Shown: in pieces, positions 5,394-10,195 of the stretch
Layout: each line of letters opens with the position of its first letter
How positions within the stretch are numbered: position 1 is the stretch's first letter
Assembly (NCBI GenBank): GCA_002401635.1
Contig: NVTQ01000024.1
Coordinates: 13,463-23,657, forward strand
Reading direction: 5' to 3'
Length of the DNA: 10,195 bases
DNA from: Pseudomonadota bacterium
GTDB taxonomy: Bacteria > Pseudomonadota > Zetaproteobacteria > Mariprofundales > Mariprofundaceae
Notes under the pieces: generated by a model
Told to the model about the DNA's origin: nothing
Seen by the model: the letters and a program-made list of their open reading frames with translations, nothing else
Databases searched by the model: none
Program-made: the position numbers and the translations under genes

Positions 5394-6761
5394 TTATAAG
5401 ACCTGCGTAGCATGCGCAGCCAAGCGTGAACGCTCACTGGCTTTTAACACAATATGCCCAGCCCATTCCCAGTCGGAAAAACGTTGTGCTACCATGGATA
5501 GACCATTGGTGTGCGCCGTTAAGTAAGGTGTGTCAATTTGCGCATTGTTACCCAAAATGATGATTTTTGAGCCTTCGCCCATACGGGTAACAATGGTTTT
5601 CATTTGATGCGGGGTTAAATTTTGCGCTTCATCAACAATCAACCAAGTGCGTGAAAATGTGCGCCCACGTGCAAATGAAAGAGCCACTATTTCAATACGG
5701 TTTTGTCCTAGAATAGAGCTAATATCGGATGCTTCTTCGCCCAATAAGAAAGATAAATTATCGGTGATTGCGCCCATCCAAGGCTCAAGTTTTTCTTTTT
5801 CAGTGCCAGGTAGATAACCAATATCTTGCCCCATAGGCACAGTGGCGCGGGTAACTAATATACGATCATATAAACCCATATCCAAGGTCTGATGTAGTCC
5901 GCAAGCCAGTGCAAGCAGTGTTTTGCCAGAGCCAGCCAAGCCTAAGAGTGAGACCAAATCCAAATTGGCATCCATCAATAGGTTCATAGCCATGTTTTGC
6001 TCTAAATTACGGGCTTGAACGCCCCAAATTGCATGGCGATCGGTGCGGTATGAGTAAATATCACGTAAATCAACACGTCTGGTTTCTTGATCAACCGTAA
6101 AACAACGCAGTGCCGTTTCATGTTCACCTGGTAGAAGCACAAAGGAGCTTAAATGCGGCAGGCTCATATCTTCTGGCCAAGTGACTTGGTAATTATTGCC
6201 ATGTTCGGCCTGCGTGACTTCTAAGCTTTCACCCATGATTTCCCAGGTTTTGTCATCAAGGGTTAATTGACCACTGGTGAGAATATCAAGATCTTCAACA
6301 ACTTTATCAGAGCGATAATCTTCAGTTGCTAGACCCAAGGCGCGTGCTTTGATGCGTAAATTGATGTCTTTGGAAACCAGAACGACTTCTCTGTTGGAGT
6401 TTTCCTTCTTTAACATCATCGTAACCGCGATAATACGGTTATCATTGCTGCTGCGGCTAAGAGATTCGGGTAAAATATCGGTAATATGGTGGGTCATTTC
6501 AAAAAACAAACGACCACCACCAGGTAACACACAGCCTTTTGATAAGTCCTCTGTTTTTTCGCTTAATTCATCCAAATAACGCGATACCTCGCGCACATTT
6601 CGAGCCAGTTCATCAACGCCACGTTTTACCTTGTCCATCTCTTCAACAACCACGATAGGTAACACCACATCATGTTCATCGAAGCGGCTTAAAGCATTCG
6701 GATCATGAATCAATACATTGGTATCCAGTACAAATATTTTACGCTTAAGCTCTGCAATCAT
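5394..6761 (-). CDS. PIN domain-PhoH family ATPase (YlaK-like)
   Basis: The 455-residue protein joins an N-terminal PIN RNase domain to a C-terminal PhoH ATPase. The PIN part (about 8-150) shows VLDTNVLIHD (11-20) with Asp13, the acidic VVEEMD (38-43), NDN (106-108) and SKDINLR (130-136), so its four acidic positions look intact. The PhoH domain (about 245-455) has Walker A GLAGSGKT (274-281), Walker B LIVDEAQN (374-381) and LGNNAQIDTPYL (403-414), a wording usual for this proteobacterial subgroup in place of GDxxQID. C-terminal GHIVLKASERSRLA also matches. Related PhoH-PIN proteins are RNA helicase/ribonucleases, some in toxin-antitoxin pairs (PhoAT); no antitoxin-like ORF is seen upstream here. 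GGGAG stands five bases before the ATG, and a good promoter is upstream. Confidence 0.92.
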   Translation of the reverse strand: MIAELKRKIFVLDTNVLIHDPNALSRFDEHDVVLPIVVVEEMDKVKRGVDELARNVREVSRYLDELSEKTEDLSKGCVLPGGGRLFFEMTHHITDILPESLSRSSNDNRIIAVTMMLKKENSNREVVLVSKDINLRIKARALGLATEDYRSDKVVEDLDILTSGQLTLDDKTWEIMGESLEVTQAEHGNNYQVTWPEDMSLPHLSSFVLLPGEHETALRCFTVDQETRRVDLRDIYSYRTDRHAIWGVQARNLEQNMAMNLLMDANLDLVSLLGLAGSGKTLLALACGLHQTLDMGLYDRILVTRATVPMGQDIGYLPGTEKEKLEPWMGAITDNLSFLLGEEASDISSILGQNRIEIVALSFARGRTFSRTWLIVDEAQNLTPHQMKTIVTRMGEGSKIIILGNNAQIDTPYLTAHTNGLSMVAQRFSDWEWAGHIVLKASERSRLAAHATQVL

Positions 6762-6806
6762 ATAGACTCCCAGTTTTGTAACCGTTATTTTAAAGCCCTC
6801 ACGCTT

Positions 6807-6834
6807 ACTATAGAAGGCAGTGCGATAACGGCAA
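6807..6834 (-). promoter_or_regulatory. Promoter of the PhoH-like gene
   Basis: On the minus strand TTGCCG (6829-6834) and TATAGT (6807-6812) are separated by 16 bases, 46 bases upstream of the start codon. This places it in the divergent gap shared with the cutA gene. Confidence 0.5.
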
Positions 6835-6914
6835 AGTATTTTTTTAATTGGGTCGTTTCTTGGTTAAACAAGGTGTGAGTACCTATTCCCTTTGTTATGG
6901 GTTATGCTTTTCAT

Positions 6915-7235
6915 ATGTCCCACATGATTATGATTCTCACTAGCACCGATCAAGTCGAACAAGCGCAATGGATGACGCGGCAATTGCTTGAGAAGCACCT
7001 TGCATCTTGTATTCAACAAACCTCTGGAACATCGACCTACCGCTGGCAGGGTAAATTGGAATGTTCACAAGAGTATTATTTACACATTAAAACGACCATG
7101 GAGCTTAAAAATAAAGTCATAGAATGGTTGGCGAAGCATCACCCTTATGAAACCCCTGAGATTGTTACATTCAAGGGAGAGTGCAGCAAGGCTTATGGTG
7201 AATGGTTATACCATGCGGTTTTAGAAGATGGTTAA
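6915..7235 (+). CDS. cutA: CutA family divalent-cation tolerance protein
   Basis: From the chosen start the protein has 106 residues, the usual CutA length. It begins with the family beta strand MIMILTSTD, then shows LLEKHLASCIQ (24-34, usually AACVN), STYRWQGKLE (40-49) and HPYETPEIV (76-84), the most conserved CutA segment. CutA forms stable trimers with a ferredoxin-like fold. In E. coli its loss affects copper tolerance, although direct metal handling remains unsettled. The frame is open from an ATG at 6897, and an ATG at 6924 is also possible; I chose 6915 because length and alignment fit best. No clear ribosome binding site precedes any of the three. It is transcribed away from the PhoH-like gene; a weak promoter (TTGGTT, 18 bases, TATTCC) lies at 6860-6889. 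Confidence 0.88.
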   Translation: MSHMIMILTSTDQVEQAQWMTRQLLEKHLASCIQQTSGTSTYRWQGKLECSQEYYLHIKTTMELKNKVIEWLAKHHPYETPEIVTFKGECSKAYGEWLYHAVLEDG

Positions 7236-7336
7236 TATTTTTTAATAAAAAGTGGCTACACAGGGGTAATTTAAAAGCGTAAGATTTCGCGCCGCTTGCA
7301 GACCAAGCTCGCATTCAAGTTTTCCAAGGATTTATA

Positions 7337-8098
7337 ATGATTGAAATTACCCTTGTCGGCGCATTTGTGGCTGGCTTACTATCTTTTTTATCACCTTGTG
7401 TGTTGCCACTTGTGCCAGCGTACTTATCTTATATCAGTGGCGTGTCGGTCGATGCTTTGCGCCAGCAAACAGATGCCAATGCATCGGTTCGACGCACTGC
7501 AATCATTCAGTCTTTGTGGTTTATTCTGGGTTTTAGTTTGGTGTTTATTGCTTTGGGCGCTTCGGCAACGTGGTTGGGGCAATGGTTGCTCTCGAATATG
7601 ACTATTTTAGGCAAAGTGGCAGGGGTGATTATTTTCACCTTCGGTTTGCACTATACAGGCTTGATTCGTATTCCTTTCTTGATGATGGAAGCACGTGTTG
7701 ATACAGGTAGTGTGAATGCACGCAGTGGTTCGGGCGCATTGCTGCTTGGTTCGGCATTTGCATTTGGTTGGACACCATGTATTGGTCCGATTTTAGGAGC
7801 TATTTTGGCAGTAGCTGGAGCGCAACAGCAAGTAGGGGAAGGCATGCTTTTATTGGTTGCTTATTCGGCAGGATTGGGTGTTCCTTTTTTGTTGGCAGCC
7901 TTGGCAACGGATGCATTTTTGAACTGGTCGCAACGCTTTAAGCGTCACCTGCATATGATTGAAGTGATTTCAGGCGTGTTGTTGATGATTGTTGGGGCGC
8001 TTATCTTTCTTGGTAGCTTTAGCATCTTGGCAGGTTGGTTGATTGAATATTTCCCATGGCTGGCAGATATTGAAGGTGCTTTTGCATCAGGAAACTGA
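7337..8098 (+). CDS. ccdA: CcdA-type cytochrome c biogenesis / thiol electron transport protein
   Basis: The 253-residue product is an inner membrane protein with six hydrophobic segments. It matches the transmembrane domain of DsbD and the stand-alone CcdA family: LLSFLSPCVLPLVPAYLSYISG near the N-terminus and GSAFAFGWTPCIGPILGAIL in the fourth helix. Cys21 and Cys148, each followed by a proline-containing turn (PCVLP, PCIGP), are the pair that pass electrons from cytoplasmic thioredoxin to the outside. Outside partners are usually thioredoxin-like proteins that keep apocytochrome c or other substrates reduced; none is encoded next to it. AAGGA lies six bases before the ATG, which fixes the start. 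It is about 100 bases after cutA, on the same strand. Confidence 0.9.
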   Translation: MIEITLVGAFVAGLLSFLSPCVLPLVPAYLSYISGVSVDALRQQTDANASVRRTAIIQSLWFILGFSLVFIALGASATWLGQWLLSNMTILGKVAGVIIFTFGLHYTGLIRIPFLMMEARVDTGSVNARSGSGALLLGSAFAFGWTPCIGPILGAILAVAGAQQQVGEGMLLLVAYSAGLGVPFLLAALATDAFLNWSQRFKRHLHMIEVISGVLLMIVGALIFLGSFSILAGWLIEYFPWLADIEGAFASGN

Positions 8099-8105
8099 AT
8101 ATAGT

Positions 8106-8131
8106 CATGTAGGAGGTTGACCTTGTACATG
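8106..8131. promoter_or_regulatory. Dyad enclosing the AGGAGG Shine-Dalgarno ahead of the zapB-like gene
   Basis: CATGTA (8106-8111) and TACATG (8126-8131) are perfect mirror arms, with an inner AGGT/ACCT pair (8114-8117 and 8120-8123). The AGGAGG ribosome binding site (8111-8116) lies within it. Folded as RNA it would hide that site; read as DNA it is a 26-bp symmetric operator-like dyad. Confidence 0.4.
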
Positions 8132-8145
8132 GGGAGTGTTTCAAT
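8117..8145 (+). promoter_or_regulatory. Possible promoter of the zapB-like/zapA/6S run
   Basis: TTGACC (8117-8122) and TTCAAT (8140-8145) are spaced by exactly 17 bases and match five and four of six consensus bases. Transcription would start at or just before the ATG at 8152, giving an almost leaderless mRNA. This competes with the reading of the same bases as a mini-ORF with its own ribosome binding site. Confidence 0.35.
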
Positions 8146-8155
8146 ACACCTATGA
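8123..8155 (+). CDS. Possible 10-codon leader mini-ORF coupled to the zapB-like gene
   Basis: A perfect AGGAGG (8111-8116) stands six bases before a TTG (8123) and twelve before an in-frame ATG (8129). The frame reads MYMGSVSIHL and stops at TGA 8153-8155, which overlaps the zapB-like ATG (8152) as ATGA. The zapB-like start itself has no ribosome binding site, so ribosomes ending this mini-ORF could restart there. Such a short peptide cannot be proved from sequence. Confidence 0.3.
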   Translation: MYMGSVSIHL

Positions 8156-8442
8156 ATAGCAGTGAGAATCAATGTCAACTTGAAACGCGGATAACCTTGC
8201 TGACAGAGCATATAGCAACGATTCGCCGCAATACTGAGAAGATGATGTCTGAAAATCAGCGTTTGCGTGAAGTAGTACGCTTGGCAGAGAGTGAGCTGCG
8301 TAAACGTCGAGATCAAATCCAACAACTTGAGCGTGAACTCCATGATGGAAATGATAAGCGCCAAGAAGCCAAAAGCCGTGTTGAACACGCTATGGAAAAG
8401 TTGGATCAGATTATTACTGAGCCAAGTCGGGAATCCACATGA
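8152..8442 (+). CDS. ZapB-like coiled-coil protein (TIGR02449-like)
   Basis: The 96-residue product is almost wholly charged and helical, with heptad-like spacing from about residue 9 to 90 (for example LLTEHIATIRRNTEKMMSEN, then LREVVRLAESELRKRRDQI). There is no signal peptide or membrane segment. Short coiled coils directly ahead of zapA are common in proteobacteria, and ZapB is known to link ZapA-FtsZ at the division ring, so a division role is a reasonable inference. It is longer than E. coli ZapB (about 80 residues), and coiled-coil similarity alone does not prove orthology. Its stop overlaps the zapA start as ATGA, so the two are translationally coupled. The start lacks its own ribosome binding site. 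Confidence 0.7.
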   Translation: MNSSENQCQLETRITLLTEHIATIRRNTEKMMSENQRLREVVRLAESELRKRRDQIQQLERELHDGNDKRQEAKSRVEHAMEKLDQIITEPSREST

Positions 8443-8732
8443 GTCATAAAGTTGATGTAAATATACTGGGAAAGAAATTCAGTATTCGAACTGATGATAA
8501 TCCTGAAGCTGTTGAAGCGGCTGCTGAACTGGTGCGAGAGCAGATTGATGAGTTGCGCGAGCTTGGCGCAACCGTTGGTAGCGATCGCCTTATTACTTTG
8601 GCAGCACTGAATTTAGCTGGTGAGCTATTGAAAAAAAGTGAAGTGGAAATTCAGAATATAGACACAATCATTTCTGCTCTTGACGATGTGGTATCGCAAG
8701 CAGAGGGTTTAGCTAAAGTGCCCCTGCGCTGA
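8439..8732 (+). CDS. zapA: Cell division protein ZapA
   Basis: The 97-residue protein fits ZapA throughout. The N-terminal part has KVDVNILGKKFSIRTDD, the usual ZapA beta strands and turn; next comes EAVEAAAELVREQIDELREL; then SDRLITLAALNLAGELLK, which starts the long C-terminal helix used for dimer and tetramer formation. ZapA binds FtsZ and bundles its filaments at mid-cell. It is coupled to the preceding coiled-coil gene by an ATGA overlap. The last 12 bases of the gene, including the stop codon, also form the 5' strand of the 6S RNA closing stem. Confidence 0.92.
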   Translation: MSHKVDVNILGKKFSIRTDDNPEAVEAAAELVREQIDELRELGATVGSDRLITLAALNLAGELLKKSEVEIQNIDTIISALDDVVSQAEGLAKVPLR

Positions 8733-8896
8733 GCGAGTGGCTTTATGTTGCCTGAGCCGATGCATGTCATATGGGAGCTTCGCTACGTTGTTTGTGTGCG
8801 TCCCACTTGTTTGGGATACCTGATTTCAACGTGCCGCGCCCACCTCGTCATAGAGGGTTCGACAACTTGCCGTCACTACGTCAGTGCGGGGGTTCC
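8721..8896 (+). ncRNA. ssrS: 6S RNA
   Basis: The position between zapA and the 5-formyl-THF cyclo-ligase gene is that of 6S RNA in proteobacteria. Conserved parts include TTGCCTGAGCCGAT (8748-8761), equivalent to CCCTGAGCCGAT in E. coli, and GGGTTCGACA (8855-8864) on the 3' side. The ends pair: CCCCTGCGCTGA (8721-8732) with TCAGTGCGGGGG (8881-8892), then AGTG with CACT after a 3x3 internal loop. The long helix with a large central bubble lets 6S RNA mimic an open promoter and bind sigma70 RNA polymerase in stationary phase. The 5' strand lies inside the zapA coding end. CCTTTTTA just after the stem may help 3'-end formation. Exact ends are uncertain by several bases. Confidence 0.88.
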
Positions 8897-8922
8897 TTTT
8901 TATTTCTGATGTATTTCAAACC

Positions 8923-9501
8923 ATGAAAGATAATAAAGAACAACTGCGGCAGCGGTGTTTATCGCACCGCAAAGCATTGACGCATGTGCAAAACAAAGAA
9001 CTCTCCAGTAACATTCTGCAAACATTGCATGCTCACCTTGATCAGCAGTATGAACAAGGTGTTCAGGTGTTGTGTTACCGCTCGCTTGCGGAAGAGGTGG
9101 ATACAAGTCCGCTTTTCGCATTGCCCAGCAAGCATCAATATTATGCGCCCGTAACACGAAAAAATGGTGATATGCATTGGTTAGGGTGTCATGCTGATAC
9201 AGAATGGCAGACTGGAGTATTGCGTATTTTAGAGCCTGTGCATGGGCAAAGCTGGCAAGAAGGTGAGAGTCCTGCCATTGTACTGTGCCCTGTTGTGGGA
9301 TTTGATTTGCAAGGCAATCGAATAGGCATGGGAAAAGGCTGCTTTGATCGTTGGTTGGCGCAGCATAAACAACATATTGATATGATTATTGGTCTTGCGT
9401 TTGATTGCCAGCGATGTCCTGATATTGCATCAGAAGCGCATGATATACCACTTGATGCAATCATAACCGAAGAAGGATGGATGACATGTCCGAATACATA
9501 A
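8923..9501 (+). CDS. ygfA: 5-formyltetrahydrofolate cyclo-ligase (YgfA/MTHFS)
   Basis: The enzyme converts 5-formyl-THF to 5,10-methenyl-THF with ATP, in the cytoplasm. From the chosen start it has 192 residues, typical for the family. It opens with KEQLRQRCLSHRKAL, has CYRSLAEEVDTSPL and, near the C-terminus, VVGFDLQGNRIGMGKGCFDR, the family signature (usual form GxxRLGxGgGyYDR). The ending DIPLDAIITEEG also fits. The frame is open to a GTG at 8884, but that start lies inside the 6S RNA 3' end and adds 13 unrelated residues, so ATG 8923 is preferred; no strong ribosome binding site is seen. The gene follows 6S RNA as in E. coli, where the two are co-transcribed. Its end overlaps the next gene by 16 bases. 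Confidence 0.92.
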   Translation: MKDNKEQLRQRCLSHRKALTHVQNKELSSNILQTLHAHLDQQYEQGVQVLCYRSLAEEVDTSPLFALPSKHQYYAPVTRKNGDMHWLGCHADTEWQTGVLRILEPVHGQSWQEGESPAIVLCPVVGFDLQGNRIGMGKGCFDRWLAQHKQHIDMIIGLAFDCQRCPDIASEAHDIPLDAIITEEGWMTCPNT

Positions 9502-10195
9502 ATATCTTGGTGATTGGCGATATTCTCGGCAAAGCTGGGCGCAAAGCATTGCGTGATCATTTGCCTAACATCGTTTATAAAAACGAGGTCGATTTCGTGG
9601 TTGCCAATGGTGAGAATCTTGCTGCGGGCTTTGGCACGACACGCAAAGTTGCTGATGAAGTGTTTGAATCAGGTGTGCATGTATTGACCAATGGCAATCA
9701 TTGTTGGGACCAACGTGAATTTCTTAAAACCATTGATGAGGATGACCGTTTTATTCGCCCTATGAACTTTTCACCCGCAGCCCCTGGGCAAGGTTGGACG
9801 ATTCAAGAAACTGCAGTGGGTCATCCTGTTGCGGTGATTAATACCATCGGTCAGGTGTTTATGAGTGGAACATGGGATTGTCCATTTGCTGCTGCGGATC
9901 AGGCATTATCGGAGATTCCATCGGATGTAAAAGTGATCCTTATGGATTTACACGCTGAAACGACCAGTGAAAAAATGGGCATGGGTTGGCATTTGGATGG
10001 GCGTGTTTCGTTTGTTTACGGTACCCACACACATATTCCGACCTGTGATGAGATTATTCACACCAGTGGCACGGCTTATCAAACAGATATTGGCATGACG
10101 GGCTCTTACCAATCTATTATTGGTATGCGAAAAGAAGGTGCCTTGCATCGTATGATAACGCGGCTTCCGCAACGTTTTGAAGCTGTGGATCGTGG
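9486..10195 (+). CDS. ymdB: YmdB-family (TIGR00282) metallophosphoesterase, partial
   Basis: The first 236 codons are in the window; the family has about 255-265 residues, so only the C-terminal end is lost at the edge. Metal ligands of YmdB-type phosphodiesterases are all visible: Asp12 in VIGDILGKAGR, Glu43-Asn44 in VANGEN, Asn71-His72 in TNGNHCWD, His156 in MDLHAE, and His181 and His183 in GTHTHIP. Characterised members hydrolyse 2',3'-cyclic nucleotides, and B. subtilis YmdB affects biofilm and motility decisions; its substrate here is unproved. The start is ATG 9486, with AAGGA eight bases upstream, lying inside the 3' end of the cyclo-ligase gene, which indicates coupling. There is no signal peptide. 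Confidence 0.92.
   Translation, partial: MSEYINILVIGDILGKAGRKALRDHLPNIVYKNEVDFVVANGENLAAGFGTTRKVADEVFESGVHVLTNGNHCWDQREFLKTIDEDDRFIRPMNFSPAAPGQGWTIQETAVGHPVAVINTIGQVFMSGTWDCPFAAADQALSEIPSDVKVILMDLHAETTSEKMGMGWHLDGRVSFVYGTHTHIPTCDEIIHTSGTAYQTDIGMTGSYQSIIGMRKEGALHRMITRLPQRFEAVDR

Noticed and set aside
5394..6761. PhoH-PIN gene as the toxin half of a PhoAT-type toxin-antitoxin pair
   Set aside because: No small antitoxin-like ORF precedes it on the minus strand; the upstream gap holds only a promoter and the divergent cutA gene.
7945..8388. Antisense frame of 147 codons across ccdA and the zapB-like gene
   Set aside because: It lies opposite two supported genes and the mini-ORF region, and has no family features.
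8884..8922. GTG start that would extend the cyclo-ligase by 13 residues
   Set aside because: It falls in the 6S RNA 3' end, has no ribosome binding site, and the extra residues have no counterpart in the family.

Overview
The window is AT-leaning Gram-negative chromosomal DNA, most likely from a proteobacterium. A ZapB-like/ZapA/6S RNA/5-formyl-THF cyclo-ligase run is the classic proteobacterial order. A YmdB-type phosphodiesterase directly after it, plus the PhoH-PIN protein, CutA and CcdA nearby, would fit a deep-branching lineage such as the Zetaproteobacteria. That placement is an inference from gene content and cannot be proved here.

Region 1 (1-1909, all minus strand) holds the start of a probable lipoprotein, a small exported protein of the family often mislabelled 'excinuclease', and a TauE/SafE-type permease. 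The permease is preceded by, and overlaps by ATGA, a short ORF that keeps the NAD-binding start of a GalE-like epimerase and is otherwise degenerate. Region 2 (1910-2862, plus) is a PlsC-type lysophospholipid acyltransferase with an extended -10 promoter and a long AT-rich leader.

Region 3 (2863-4060) is the accessory part. It has a decayed tRNA-Arg copy beside an intact tRNA-Arg(CCG), three TGTGCC repeats at 11-bp period with an inverted copy on the other side of the tRNAs, a 139-bp MITE-like element flanked by CTAG duplications, and one small unknown ORF. No integrase or transposase gene is present. It looks like the scar of an integrated element.

Region 4 (4063-6761, minus) encodes a degenerate-EAL/HDOD signalling protein and a PIN-PhoH ATPase, separated by a perfect 16-bp inverted repeat. 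Region 5 (6915-8098, plus) has CutA and a CcdA-type thiol electron transporter. Region 6 (8106-10195, plus) is the cell-division and housekeeping run: a possible coupled mini-ORF, a ZapB-like coiled coil, ZapA, 6S RNA whose closing stem begins inside the zapA coding end, 5-formyl-THF cyclo-ligase, and a YmdB-family metallophosphoesterase cut by the window edge.

I did not find a convincing new defence or biosynthetic system. The most interesting signals are small: the SD-containing dyad and mini-ORF before the zapB-like gene, the tRNA-Arg scar with arm-like repeats, the MITE, and the GalE remnant fused by overlap to the permease.
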